DNA of 63,171 nucleotides from Acidimicrobiia bacterium (lineage in GTDB: Bacteria > Actinomycetota > Acidimicrobiia > Spongiisociales > UBA5794): contig JAUVNV010000001.1 of assembly GCA_030599515.1 (NCBI GenBank), forward strand, positions 1 to 63,171. Reading direction: 5' to 3'. Below, piece by piece: positions 25,781-34,782 of this stretch (positions within the stretch are counted from its first letter, which is position 1; each line of letters opens with the position of its first letter). The translations under genes and the position numbers were made by a program. The notes beneath the pieces were generated by a model. The model did no database searches. It saw only the letters and a program-made list of their open reading frames with translations, and was not told the DNA's origin.

Positions 25781-26417
25781 TCACGGTCCAGCCCTGAGGA
25801 CCCGGCTCCGAGCGATCACCGGCGGTGAGCCCGGTGGAGGATTCGTCGGTGACAATCGCCTGATCCTCCGGCCAGAGTCCGGCTTCGATCGCAACCGTCG
25901 AGCGGACGTGCCCGGTCGATCCCCATTCCACGTAGTCGGCGATGGCGCCGGGGTCACCGAAGTCGCCGCTCGTGTAGAGACCGATCTCACCCGAGTTGCT
26001 CTTCAGAGCCGGCAAGAGACCGGCTGCAGGGATCACGAACTCCGGATCGGCGTCCGCCGCAAGGCTGACGATGAGTGCCTTGCCCGGAGCGAGAATCGTC
26101 GATGGGAGTTCCAGGTAGTAGGGATGGATGGCGATCCAGAAACCGCTGAGATCACCGGTGTCGGGTCCGAGGTTTCCAACCTCGATCGTTCCCCCGTCAC
26201 CGAAGACCACACTCCCGATCACGAATCTGGCGTTGCCGGTGACGACCGTCGTCGACGTCGTATCGGACAACGTGGTTGGCACATCATTGCTCTGTGCTGT
26301 TGTTGTGGATCCGGGGACGACGGGCTCGAGCATGGCGCCGTCGTCCGAATCGGACGATGTCCCGCCACCCGTGCAGGCGGAGAGCACAAGTACGAGAGCC
26401 ATCACCGTGCGTTTCAC
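25770..26417 (-). CDS. Secreted lipoprotein with a lamin-tail-like beta domain
   Basis: This 215-aa protein has a short signal peptide with lipobox LSAC (Cys15), a Ser/Thr-rich low-complexity linker (to about residue 60), then a beta-sandwich region. Segments such as VFGDGGTIEVGNLG, LSGFWIAIHPYYLELP and ADYVEWGS resemble bacterial lamin-tail domains. Function is unknown, possibly cell-surface binding. It starts with GTG, 7 nt after a TAGGCT box. FetB is immediately upstream on the same strand. Confidence 0.7.
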   Translation of the reverse strand: MKRTVMALVLVLSACTGGGTSSDSDDGAMLEPVVPGSTTTAQSNDVPTTLSDTTSTTVVTGNARFVIGSVVFGDGGTIEVGNLGPDTGDLSGFWIAIHPYYLELPSTILAPGKALIVSLAADADPEFVIPAAGLLPALKSNSGEIGLYTSGDFGDPGAIADYVEWGSTGHVRSTVAIEAGLWPEDQAIVTDESSTGLTAGDRSEPGPQGWTVSGG

Positions 26418-26424
26418 GACCAGC

Positions 26425-26430
26425 AGCCTA
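26425..26430 (-). promoter_or_regulatory. Putative -10 box of a leaderless lipoprotein transcript
   Basis: TAGGCT on the minus strand ends 7 nt before the GTG start (26417). It overlaps the last codons of fetB. Confidence 0.4.
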
Positions 26431-27204
26431 TCGCTCCTCGGGTAGATGCACCGCTCGTTGATCAGGTGTGAACAGCGTCCGACTCAAGCCGAGCGCCACG
26501 GTACTCGCCGACACGGCCACCGAACCGAGGACGAGATACATGACTACGACTTGAACTCGCACGGCTTCCATCGGGTCGACCCCGGCGAGAATGAGGCCGG
26601 TCATCGCACCGGGAAGGAACACGATCCCCACCGCTTTCGTCGTTTCGATCTGCGGCACAAGAGCGGTCTTCAACGCTGAACGCAAATAGGGTCGGAACGC
26701 ATCACTTGCTCTGAACCCCAGCGCCAGCCGGACCTCGATGAGCGGACGATGCTCCTTGAACTCGGCGACGACTCGCGTTGCTACGAGGACGGTCGCCGTC
26801 ATCGAGTTCCCGATCATCATCCCGGCGAGAGGAACGAGCGTCCGTGGTTCGAGGGGGAACACGCCGAGGCCGAACAGCAGTCCGAGGATCACGAGCGACG
26901 TGACGCTGAAGGCGGCGAGGGCAAGCCGGCGGACCCGGGGAACTTCGGGTGCGCGACGGGCGACCACACCGGCCGCGAAGGGGAGCATGGCGATCACCCA
27001 GGCGACCGACCACCAGAGGGACTGCCCGGGACGGAGAAGGATCGCCAGGACGACACCGACGGCGAGGAGCTGGACGAGAGCACGGAGCGAGGCCCACAGG
27101 ATCTGACGCTCGAGACCAAGTCGCTGCCACATCGAAAGGACGATCGCCACGAGCACGAACGATGAAGCGAGGGCAAGGCCGATGAAAGAGACGTCCGTGG
27201 TCAT
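26428..27204 (-). CDS. FetB/UPF0014-type ABC transporter permease
   Basis: This 258-aa polytopic membrane protein has about seven hydrophobic helices. Family landmarks are GLALASSFVLVAIVLS, LRALVQLLAVG, PLAGMMIGNSMTATVLV and PGAMTGLILAGVDP. In E. coli FetB pairs with the ATPase FetA in iron export. No FetA-like ATPase is beside it here. ATG 27204 starts the first helix; the longer in-frame extension has no hydrophobic or conserved content. It is divergent from the GNAT/acyl-CoA ligase gene. Confidence 0.84.
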   Translation of the reverse strand: MTTDVSFIGLALASSFVLVAIVLSMWQRLGLERQILWASLRALVQLLAVGVVLAILLRPGQSLWWSVAWVIAMLPFAAGVVARRAPEVPRVRRLALAAFSVTSLVILGLLFGLGVFPLEPRTLVPLAGMMIGNSMTATVLVATRVVAEFKEHRPLIEVRLALGFRASDAFRPYLRSALKTALVPQIETTKAVGIVFLPGAMTGLILAGVDPMEAVRVQVVVMYLVLGSVAVSASTVALGLSRTLFTPDQRAVHLPEER

Positions 27205-27273
27205 CAAACCAAGTATCGACGATATTGTGGGGTTGCGACAGTCAGACCAGAGGAAGCTACGAAGGGGATCAGT

Positions 27274-30033
27274 GTGACCGACCGAACCGAGGCTCCGTTG
27301 ACGGTCCCCGATCCGCCGCTCGAGTATCCGAGCGAATGGGTGCAAGACGCCGTGATGAAGGGTGGCGAGACGATCCGCATCCGGCCGATCGCTCCAAGCG
27401 ATCGAGACGTGCTCCAGGCCATGGTCCGGGGACTGTCACGCCAGAGCACGTACTTCCGTTTCTTCCGCGTGAAGGAGGAACTCGAACCGGAGGAACTCGA
27501 CCGTTTCACTCAACTCGACTACCACGAGGACATGGCGTTCGTCGCGATCCGCGAAGGGCGCCTCGTCGGAGTGGGCCGCTACAACACGACCGAGGACGAC
27601 CCGACGATCGCCGAAGCAGCGTTCGCCGTGGCAGACGAGTGTCAGCAGAAGGGCATCGGAACACTGTTGCTCTACCGGCTGACGGCGTATGCACGCACGC
27701 AAGGAATCAGCGGGTTCCGGGCCCATCTGCTCGCCGACAATCACGTGATGATGCGCGTCTTCCGGGCGTCCGGATACGGCGTGACACGGCATCTCGACGA
27801 AGGTGTCTACACCGTCGCGTTTCCGACTGAGGAATCCGACGAAAGCACGGCTGTTCGCGACGATCGAGAGCAGCGGGCGGCGGCACAATCGATGATGCCA
27901 CTCATGGCGCCGCAATCGGTCGCGGTCATCGGAGCGAGCCGTGACGCCACATCGATCGGCGGACGGCTCTTCAACAACCTCATCAACGGCGACTTCAGCG
28001 GACCGGTCTACCCGGTCAATCCGACGTCGCCGGTTGTGCGATCGGTCGCCGCCTATCCAACGGTTCTCGACATCCCCGGCAACGTCGATCTCGCGTTCAT
28101 CGTTGTCTCATCGAAGCACGTGATCAAGACTGTCAAACAGTGCATCGAGAAGGGCGTGCGTGCACTGGTTGTGATCTCGGCCGGATTCTCCGAGGTCGGG
28201 GGCGTAGGAATCGAACTCGAGGCTGAACTGCTTGATCTCGTTCGCTCGGTGGGGATTCGCATGGTGGGACCCAATTGCATGGGGTTGCTGAACACCGATC
28301 CGGCGATCAGCCTCGACGGACAGTTTGGGCCGATCCGGCCGCCACGCGGCAACGTTGCACTCTCATCCCAGTCGGGTGCGCTCGGACTCGCGATCCTCGA
28401 CTACACGGCCCGGCACAACATCGGGATCTCAACGTTCGTATCGGTCGGGAACCTCGCAGACGTCTCCGGTGACGACCTGCTCCTCTACTGGGAAGACGAC
28501 CCGTCGACCGACGTGATCCTCCTGTACATGGAGTCGTTCGGGAACCCGAGGCGATTCGCCCGGTTCGCCAGGCGGATCGCGCGGAAGAAGCCGATCATCG
28601 CCGTGAAATCGGGTCGTACCGCATCCGGCGCTCGTGCCGCGAGCAGCCACACAGGATCGCTGGCGAGCCTCGACGTTGCCGTCGACGCGCTCTTCCATCA
28701 GACGGGTGTCATCCGCGTCGACACGCTCGAGGAACTGTTCGACGTTACGAGCCTGCTATCGAACGAACCGGTCCCGAAGGGACGGCGGGTGGGCATCGTG
28801 ACCAACGCCGGCGGACCGGCGATCCTCGCGGTGGACGGGTTGGAGTCCCGGGGCCTGACGGTGCCGGTGCTCTCGGACGACCTGCAGCATCAGTTGCGCG
28901 AGTATCTCTCGCCCGAGGCTGCGGTGCGGAATCCGGTCGATATGATCGCCGCCGCAGGGGCGACCGAGTATCGAAACGTGCTCGAAGCGATGCTCGAGAC
29001 CGACGAACTCGATGCGGTCATCGCCATCTACATCCCGGCGTCACCGGTCGGCGTCGCTGAGATCCAGGGCACGATCCGCGAAGTCGGAGAGACGCACGAG
29101 GATGACAAGACGTTCCTCGCTGTGTTCATGCAGTCCGGCAAGGTCTCCGACGACGCTCCGCAGGAGCGGTCGCGGGTACCCGAGTTCGCGTTCCCTGAAC
29201 GTGCGGCGCGAGCGCTCTACGACGCCGTCCGATACGGCGAGTGGCTCGACCAACCTGAGGGCGAGATCCCCGAGTTCGCGGACCTCGATCGGGAGCGAGC
29301 CAGATCCGCTCTCGATATCGCCCTGGCGGGAATGGATGAGGACGGCGACTGGCTCGACCCCGACACCGTTGACACCGTCCTCGAGTCGTACGGACTCCGG
29401 GTTCCTGCTTCTGCGATTGTTGCATCCGAAGACGAGGCGACCGAACGCGCCGCGGCGATCGGCGGCCCGGTGGTGCTGAAGGTCATCTCGCCGTCGGCGC
29501 TGCACAAGTCCGACGTCGGTGGTGTCGTGCTCGACGTTGAGGGCGACGAGGCGGTGGGGGCCGCATACCGCCAGGTCACGGCAGCGGTCCCCGATCCGGA
29601 AGGCGTTCTGCTCCAGGAGTTCGTCTCCGGCGGCCATGAGATCCTGATCGGGATGGTCGAAGATCCCAACTTCGGTCCGTTGGTTGTGTTCGGTCTCGGT
29701 GGTGTCTTCGTCGAACTCATCGGGGACGTGGCGTTCCGCATCCACCCACTCACCGATCTCGATGTCGATGAGATGATCACGTCGGTGAAGTCGGCGCGGT
29801 TGCTTGAGGGGTACCGCGGTGGGGAAGCCGGTGACATCGAGGCCGTCAAGGAGGCCCTCCTTCGCGTCTCGGCCTTGATCGAGGACGTTCCTGAGATGGT
29901 CGAGATGGACATGAACCCCGTCAAGGTGGGAACCCCGGGTGAGGGAGTTCGCGTGGTTGATGCTCGCATCAAGGTGAGGCCGTCGGTCGGAGCGTTCGAT
30001 CCGAGCCGAACCGACTTCCCGACGGCGCTGTAG
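27274..30033 (+). CDS. GNAT acetyltransferase / ADP-forming acyl-CoA ligase fusion (Pat-like)
   Basis: This is a 919-aa protein. An N-terminal GNAT domain (about 30-190) is followed by a CoA-binding domain (SVAVIGASRD, about 213-330), a succinyl-CoA-ligase-like domain and a C-terminal ATP-grasp domain (about 690-919, with HKSDVGGVVLDVEG). The order is GNAT first, unlike E. coli PatZ, where GNAT is last. The phosphorylated His expected of ADP-forming acetyl-CoA synthetases is present (SSHTGSLA, His459), so the ligase half may be active. Likely roles are protein lysine acetylation and/or acyl-CoA/ATP interconversion. The GTG start has AAGGGGA upstream. Confidence 0.88.
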   Translation: MTDRTEAPLTVPDPPLEYPSEWVQDAVMKGGETIRIRPIAPSDRDVLQAMVRGLSRQSTYFRFFRVKEELEPEELDRFTQLDYHEDMAFVAIREGRLVGVGRYNTTEDDPTIAEAAFAVADECQQKGIGTLLLYRLTAYARTQGISGFRAHLLADNHVMMRVFRASGYGVTRHLDEGVYTVAFPTEESDESTAVRDDREQRAAAQSMMPLMAPQSVAVIGASRDATSIGGRLFNNLINGDFSGPVYPVNPTSPVVRSVAAYPTVLDIPGNVDLAFIVVSSKHVIKTVKQCIEKGVRALVVISAGFSEVGGVGIELEAELLDLVRSVGIRMVGPNCMGLLNTDPAISLDGQFGPIRPPRGNVALSSQSGALGLAILDYTARHNIGISTFVSVGNLADVSGDDLLLYWEDDPSTDVILLYMESFGNPRRFARFARRIARKKPIIAVKSGRTASGARAASSHTGSLASLDVAVDALFHQTGVIRVDTLEELFDVTSLLSNEPVPKGRRVGIVTNAGGPAILAVDGLESRGLTVPVLSDDLQHQLREYLSPEAAVRNPVDMIAAAGATEYRNVLEAMLETDELDAVIAIYIPASPVGVAEIQGTIREVGETHEDDKTFLAVFMQSGKVSDDAPQERSRVPEFAFPERAARALYDAVRYGEWLDQPEGEIPEFADLDRERARSALDIALAGMDEDGDWLDPDTVDTVLESYGLRVPASAIVASEDEATERAAAIGGPVVLKVISPSALHKSDVGGVVLDVEGDEAVGAAYRQVTAAVPDPEGVLLQEFVSGGHEILIGMVEDPNFGPLVVFGLGGVFVELIGDVAFRIHPLTDLDVDEMITSVKSARLLEGYRGGEAGDIEAVKEALLRVSALIEDVPEMVEMDMNPVKVGTPGEGVRVVDARIKVRPSVGAFDPSRTDFPTAL

Positions 30034-30117
30034 CAGTTCGTCGAGTGATGCCATTGCGCGACAGATTTCTCGCCGAGGTGCAACAATGACGCCGAACGAC
30101 GACGAGAGGGACGAAGA

Positions 30118-30726
30118 GTGCAGGTCGTAGACCTCATGACCACCGACGTGATCACGGTTTCGCGAGAGACCGGGATCCGTGAAGCGGCTCGCCTCATGTT
30201 CAGGAATCGCGTCAGCGGTCTCCCCGTCACCGCCGTCGATGGAACCCTGGCCGGCATCATCACGGAGGCCGACTTCCTTCGCCTCGAGGTTGAGCGCCAG
30301 GAGGGGGAGATCGAGATCGGAGAGACGGTTGGCGATGTCATGTCTCCTGGGGTGGTTACGACCGGCCCGGATACCGAGATCTACGAAGCAGCAAAGATGA
30401 TGACGTTCCAGGACATCAAGAGGCTTCCCGTCGTCGATGAGGACTCGCGGTTGCTCGGCATCATCTCGCGTGCCGACATCGTCTCCGTATTCACCAGGCC
30501 CGACGATGTGATCGAGGACGAGATCCGTGAGGACCTGATCCGCCGCGTACTGTTCATCGACCCGGATCAGCTCAACGTGAGCGTCACCAACGGCGTCGTC
30601 ACCTTCGTCGGCGAGGTTGGAACCAGGAACGAGGCCCGGCTGCTCTCCGAACTCGCATCCCGTCTCGACGGGGTGCTCCACGTCGAGAGTCGGCTTGCCT
30701 GGCGCTACGACGACGGGGGCGAGTGA
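30118..30726 (+). CDS. CBS-pair and BON domain protein
   Basis: This 202-aa protein has two CBS motifs (about 1-60 and 75-130; VSGLPVTAVDGTLAGIITEADF and KRLPVVDEDSRLLGIISRADI) followed by a BON domain (about 140-200). CBS pairs bind adenylates; BON domains bind membranes or ligands. This combination is common in actinobacteria with no assigned function. The GTG start follows GAGGGACGAAGA. It is 84 nt after the acyl-CoA ligase fusion and may be co-transcribed. Confidence 0.86.
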   Translation: MQVVDLMTTDVITVSRETGIREAARLMFRNRVSGLPVTAVDGTLAGIITEADFLRLEVERQEGEIEIGETVGDVMSPGVVTTGPDTEIYEAAKMMTFQDIKRLPVVDEDSRLLGIISRADIVSVFTRPDDVIEDEIREDLIRRVLFIDPDQLNVSVTNGVVTFVGEVGTRNEARLLSELASRLDGVLHVESRLAWRYDDGGE

Positions 30727-30769
30727 CGTGCAGGGCGCTGGGCACTTCTCGCACACTCCCACCGCCCTG

Positions 30770-30775
30770 TAGCAT
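30770..30775 (+). promoter_or_regulatory. Putative -10 box of a leaderless menF transcript
   Basis: TAGCAT ends 9 nt before the menF ATG (30785), with no ribosome-binding site. Confidence 0.45.
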
Positions 30776-30784
30776 CACACCTCG

Positions 30785-32098
30785 ATGATCCCCGACCGGC
30801 ACCTTGATCTCTGTTCCGCGCTCACCGTCGGAGCAAACGGCATGCGGTTCGCCGTGATTCCCCTCGACGTCGAACCCCTCTCGTTCGCACGCGCCGGTTC
30901 CGATCGCTTCGAGGGGACCTTCTACTTCTCCTCGCCGGAAGGCTCTGCGGCCGGGGGAGTGGGGATCGCTGCGAAGGCATCGGCATCCGGCGCAGAGAGA
31001 TTCACGCGTCTTCGATCCGCCGTCGATGCGTGGTCGCTCCCCGATCCGTTCCGAGCGTTCGTCGGATTCTCGTTCTCCCCCGACGGACCCACCTCTGAGC
31101 CGTGGGCATCGTTCGGGTCGGCCGACGCGGTCCTCCCGATAGCGACGCTGCTGAGCCACGGCGATGATCGGCATCTGCTTCTTGCGATCCCATCGGGAGT
31201 GGACGCCGGTTCGATCGTCGAGCGCCTCCGTTCGCTCGAGATGCCGCGGGACCCGGTGTATCCCAATCTGGGAGACCACACGCTGGAGTCCTATCCCCCC
31301 GTGTCCGCGTGGACGGCCGCCGTCGCCGAAGCCGTCGTCGCGATCGAAGATGAGATGTTGCGAAAGGTTGTGCTGGCCCGGTCCGTGATCGTTCGATCCG
31401 ACACCGCTCCCGACGGTTTCGACGTCGTGAGTCACCTCGAACGCTCCTATCGGCAGTGCTTCGGCTTCGGGTGGCGAGTCAATGGAGCGACGTTCGTCGG
31501 GGCCAGTCCTGAGCTGCTCGTCCGCTACTCGGAGGGAACCGTGGCTTCGAATCCGCTCGCGGGTACCGCGCCTCGCGGTGAGGGAGAGGCAGAAGATCGC
31601 ACGCTCGCCGAGGCGTTGATGCACTCGGAGAAGGATCGAATCGAGCACCGGTACGTCGTCGATGACGTCGCGGATCGGCTTGCCCCGTTCTCCGACGATC
31701 TGGACGTACCCGCCGATCCGTCCTTGAAACGCATGGCTACCGTGCAGCACCTCTCTACGCGACTCGCCGGCACAACTCGATCTGATGTCCACGTGCTCGA
31801 CCTCGTCGATGCCCTGCACCCGACTCCGGCGGTCGGCGGCACACCGAGAGATCCGGCCCTGGCGTTCATCGAGAAGATCGAGCCGTTCGATCGCGGTTGG
31901 TACACGGGTGGTGTCGGATGGCTCGACGGAGCAGGCGAAGGTGAGTTCGCCATCGGACTCCGCTGTGGGTTGCTTGAGGGAACGAATGCCCACGTCTTCG
32001 CAGGCGCAGGCATCGTCGCGGATTCGGATCCCGACTCAGAGTTGGTCGAGACCCGATTGAAACTGCGGCCCATGCTGGAGTTGTTGGCGGCAACGTAG
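30785..32098 (+). CDS. menF: Isochorismate synthase (menaquinone type)
   Basis: It converts chorismate to isochorismate, the first menaquinone step. The 437-aa chorismate-binding enzyme has the family core in the C-terminal half: RKVVLARS, FVGASPELLVR, NPLAGTAPRG, HPTPAVGGTP, then EPFDRGWYTGGVGW and AGAGIVADSDP. Its role is supported by menD, menA, menB and menE next door. A hairpin starts directly after the TAG stop. Confidence 0.92.
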   Translation: MIPDRHLDLCSALTVGANGMRFAVIPLDVEPLSFARAGSDRFEGTFYFSSPEGSAAGGVGIAAKASASGAERFTRLRSAVDAWSLPDPFRAFVGFSFSPDGPTSEPWASFGSADAVLPIATLLSHGDDRHLLLAIPSGVDAGSIVERLRSLEMPRDPVYPNLGDHTLESYPPVSAWTAAVAEAVVAIEDEMLRKVVLARSVIVRSDTAPDGFDVVSHLERSYRQCFGFGWRVNGATFVGASPELLVRYSEGTVASNPLAGTAPRGEGEAEDRTLAEALMHSEKDRIEHRYVVDDVADRLAPFSDDLDVPADPSLKRMATVQHLSTRLAGTTRSDVHVLDLVDALHPTPAVGGTPRDPALAFIEKIEPFDRGWYTGGVGWLDGAGEGEFAIGLRCGLLEGTNAHVFAGAGIVADSDPDSELVETRLKLRPMLELLAAT

Positions 32099-32146
32099 GC
32101 CGCCTCCGGCGGCGTACTGAGTATTGAGTACTGAGTACTCAATACT
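32099..32146. terminator. Hairpin plus 27-nt heptamer palindrome between menF and menD
   Basis: 32099-32113 is GCCGCC-TCC-GGCGGC. From 32114 the heptamers GTACTGA, GTATTGA and GTACTGA follow. 32120-32132 is a perfect 13-bp inverted repeat of 32134-32146, with one base between. It sits between two converging genes and includes the menD stop, so it is a good candidate for a two-way terminator. There is no T-tract. Confidence 0.75.
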
Positions 32147-33833
32147 TCTGAAGGGCTCTCTTCGCGGCGGCTCGGAGTCTCTTGTGGATCTCGACATTCT
32201 CGAAGCGGTCCGTTCGGATCTCGATGAGGGAGGGGGCCTTGGCTGCTGCGAGCGCCGTCTGGAGATCGCTGATGTCGGTGACCTCGCGGGCCGCAACTCC
32301 GAAGGCCTCTGCGATAGCGACGAGCGACCGTCCGTGCGGGGTGCCGAAGAGCGTCTCGAATCGATCTGGCTCGAGATGATCGGCCTGTGGGAGGAAGTGG
32401 AAGATTCCTCCGCCGTCGTTGTTCACAGCCACGATCGTGACGGGGAGGTTGAGGTGGGCGATGATCCCGAGCGCCGTGGCGTCGTGAAGAACGGAGAGGT
32501 CACCGGCGAGCACGACGACGGGCCGACCGTCGGACGCCGACGCGCCGGCTGCGGCGGAGAGCAAGCCATCGATGCCGTTCGCTCCGCGATTCGACAAGAT
32601 TCCGATCTCGCCGCGAACCGAACCGGAGAACGAATCGAGATCCCTGATCGGCATCGAAGAGGCCGCGAAGATGGTGGTCCCAGCGGGGGTGGACTCCCAT
32701 ACAGCCCTGGCGATCGCCGGTTCATTCGGGAATGGCTCAGTTCCGAGGACCTCTTCCGTGGCGAGGCCCACTGTGTGGTCCGCCTCTCGCCACATCGGAA
32801 GCCACGAACCCGGGGCAGGTGTCACTCGCCCGGAGAGGTCGGCGAACGTCGCTGCCGGATCGGCCCGGTATGCGGTCGTCGCGGTGCCGAGAGGATCGCG
32901 CCACCCCGCATCATCGAGAGTGATCTGTTCGGCACCGGTCTTCTGGAGCCAGGACCAGATCGGGCGGGACGTTGGAATCTGTCCGACCCGGACGATGATC
33001 TCCGGTTCGTGTTCGTGGAAGAACCCGGCTGAGGCAAGGAGGTCGCCGTGTGTGATCGTCGACGCCGATGGGAAACGGCACTGGATGTCTGCCACGACGG
33101 GAACCGAAATCTCACCGGAGAGCATGGCTGAGGCGACTGCGAAGCCGGGACGCTGGTGCCCGCCGGCAACGATGAGGGTTCGCCGGCCCGAGAGGCGCTC
33201 GCCGAGCTCGATGAGATCCTCGGGTGGAAGACGCACCTCACCGCGACGGTGCCTGAGCATCGTCGGATCTGCCGGCTCGGTCGGCGTGGCGAGCGGTTCT
33301 CGGAACGGGAAGTTCAAGTGGACCGGGCCCTGGGGGGCGTCGAGGGCAGCCGACCATGCCCGGAGAGCAAGCGACGGTGCACCGGCGGCGACGGCTTCGT
33401 CGGGAACACCGGCGTCGTGGGACATTCGGACGGCGGATCCATAGAGATCGATCTGGTCGATTGTCTGGGGCGCGGCCACACCACGAAGTTCGGGGGGGCG
33501 ATCCGCCGTCAGGACCAGGAGCGGCACCCGGGCGTGGTTCGCCTCGACCACCGACGGAAGGTAATTCGCCGTGGCCGTGCCGGATGTGCATATGAGTGCC
33601 GCCGGGACACCGCTTCGTTTGGCGATGCCGAGAGCGAAGAAGCCGGCCGACCGTTCGTCGAGCACTACGTGACTGGTGATCCTCGGATCCGAGGCGAAGG
33701 CCAGAGCGATCGGTGTGCTCCGTGAACCGGGGGAGATGACGGCATGGCGCAGGCCAAGATCGGCGAGCGCGCCCGCCAGCCGTGTCGTGAAAGCTTCTGC
33801 TGGGTCCACAACGGCGAGGTTACCGCCGGTCAC
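32139..33833 (-). CDS. menD: 2-succinyl-5-enolpyruvyl-6-hydroxy-3-cyclohexene-1-carboxylate synthase
   Basis: This ThDP-dependent enzyme joins isochorismate and 2-oxoglutarate in menaquinone synthesis. The 564-aa protein has HAVISPGSRSTPIALAF, the catalytic Glu in DERSAGFFALG, the GTATANYLPSVVEA segment, and the ThDP/Mg motif GDLSVLHD followed by NNDGGGIFHFLPQ. The GTG start at 33833 overlaps the menA stop by 4 bp (GTGA). The last codons and stop lie in the heptamer palindrome. Confidence 0.95.
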   Translation of the reverse strand: MTGGNLAVVDPAEAFTTRLAGALADLGLRHAVISPGSRSTPIALAFASDPRITSHVVLDERSAGFFALGIAKRSGVPAALICTSGTATANYLPSVVEANHARVPLLVLTADRPPELRGVAAPQTIDQIDLYGSAVRMSHDAGVPDEAVAAGAPSLALRAWSAALDAPQGPVHLNFPFREPLATPTEPADPTMLRHRRGEVRLPPEDLIELGERLSGRRTLIVAGGHQRPGFAVASAMLSGEISVPVVADIQCRFPSASTITHGDLLASAGFFHEHEPEIIVRVGQIPTSRPIWSWLQKTGAEQITLDDAGWRDPLGTATTAYRADPAATFADLSGRVTPAPGSWLPMWREADHTVGLATEEVLGTEPFPNEPAIARAVWESTPAGTTIFAASSMPIRDLDSFSGSVRGEIGILSNRGANGIDGLLSAAAGASASDGRPVVVLAGDLSVLHDATALGIIAHLNLPVTIVAVNNDGGGIFHFLPQADHLEPDRFETLFGTPHGRSLVAIAEAFGVAAREVTDISDLQTALAAAKAPSLIEIRTDRFENVEIHKRLRAAAKRALQKY

Positions 33834-34702
33834 GCGATCAGGACTCCCGCAGCGAGCAGGGCGGCGAAAACGAGTTGGAGCCGCGCTGTGACCTTGAGCA
33901 CCCTGATGAGCGGCGGCCCGGCGGTCTCCGCGAAGATCGTTCTGATGGGTCGCACCGTGAGGGGGAGCGCCAGGAGCGTGAGCAGTGACCAGGTCGGGAG
34001 CACACCGACACGCACGGCTGCGGCAACGACGGTGAAGGATCCGAGAACCATGACGGCGTAGAGCCACCGCGCCGGTTCGCGTCCGACCATCACCGCGAGC
34101 GTGCGCTTGCCTGCGACCCGATCTGTGTCGCTGTCTCTCACGTTGTTCGCAACAAGGATCGCTGCGGCGAGAAGGCCCATGGCGATCGCGCTCACCCACG
34201 CATCCGCCGGCGCGGTCCGGTCATAGACGTAGCGTGTGCCAACGGTGGCGACGAGGCCGAAGAAGACGAAGACGAAGAGCTCACCGAGTCCGTAGTACCC
34301 GTAGGGGATCGGACCGTTCGTGTAAGCGAGCGCTGCGATGATCGAGATGATGCCGATGGCGAGGATCACCCACCCGGCGAGCCAGATCAGGTAGACCCCG
34401 GCGATCGCCGCGACTCCGAAAGCGATCATGATCCCGCGTTTCATGTCCGCTGCGCTCAGCAGTCCTGTCGCCACAGCGCGAGTGGGCCCAATTCGGGCTT
34501 CGGTGTCCGTTCCCTTCTGGGCATCGGCAAGGTCATTCGCGAAGTTCACCCCCACCTGGATCGCGAGCGCCGAGAACAGGATGATGACGAACGCATCCCA
34601 TCGGAATACCCCGGCAGCCCCGGCAAGCGCACTACCAACGATGACAGGCGCCGCCGCAGCCGGCAGCGTCGCCGGCCGAGAAGCAAGGACCCAGGGATTC
34701 AT
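33830..34702 (-). CDS. menA: 1,4-dihydroxy-2-naphthoate polyprenyltransferase
   Basis: This UbiA-family membrane enzyme attaches the isoprenoid chain to DHNA. The 290-aa protein has eight or nine hydrophobic helices and both Asp motifs: NDLADAQKGTD (about residues 58-68) and NNVRDSDTD (about residues 188-196). It lies between menB (upstream) and menD (overlapping downstream). Its ribosome-binding site GGAG falls in the loop of a GGCGC hairpin directly before the ATG. Confidence 0.93.
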   Translation of the reverse strand: MNPWVLASRPATLPAAAAPVIVGSALAGAAGVFRWDAFVIILFSALAIQVGVNFANDLADAQKGTDTEARIGPTRAVATGLLSAADMKRGIMIAFGVAAIAGVYLIWLAGWVILAIGIISIIAALAYTNGPIPYGYYGLGELFVFVFFGLVATVGTRYVYDRTAPADAWVSAIAMGLLAAAILVANNVRDSDTDRVAGKRTLAVMVGREPARWLYAVMVLGSFTVVAAAVRVGVLPTWSLLTLLALPLTVRPIRTIFAETAGPPLIRVLKVTARLQLVFAALLAAGVLIA

Positions 34703-34704
34703 TT

Positions 34705-34717
34705 GGCGCTCCGCGCC
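34705..34717 (-). promoter_or_regulatory. Hairpin holding the menA ribosome-binding site
   Basis: On the minus strand GGCGC-GGA-GCGCC ends 2 nt before the menA ATG. GGAG, the only ribosome-binding-like sequence, spans the loop and the first base of the stem. The 5-bp GC stem could limit translation. It may simply be the usual hairpin-plus-heptamer module placed at a start. Confidence 0.45.
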
Positions 34718-34752
34718 GTACTGAGTACCGAGTACTGAGTACCGAGTACTGG
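34718..34752. repeat. Five GTACTGA/GTACCGA heptamers
   Basis: The units are GTACTGA, GTACCGA, GTACTGA, GTACCGA, GTACTGG, adjacent to the hairpin at 34705-34717. The spacer lies between the menB 3' end and the menA start. Confidence 0.9.
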
Positions 34753-34782
34753 TGCAGGGGGACAGGCAGAGTAACCCGGCCT

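Noticed and set aside
30087..30131. Short upstream open frame (ATG 30087) before the CBS-BON gene
   Set aside because: It is only about 14 codons and its end overlaps the CBS-BON start. The spacing instead supplies the ribosome-binding site for GTG 30118.
29041..30762. Long minus-strand open frame (573 codons) opposite the acyl-CoA ligase fusion
   Set aside because: It lies antisense to a clearly conserved gene, has no recognisable domain and is expected from high-GC codon structure.
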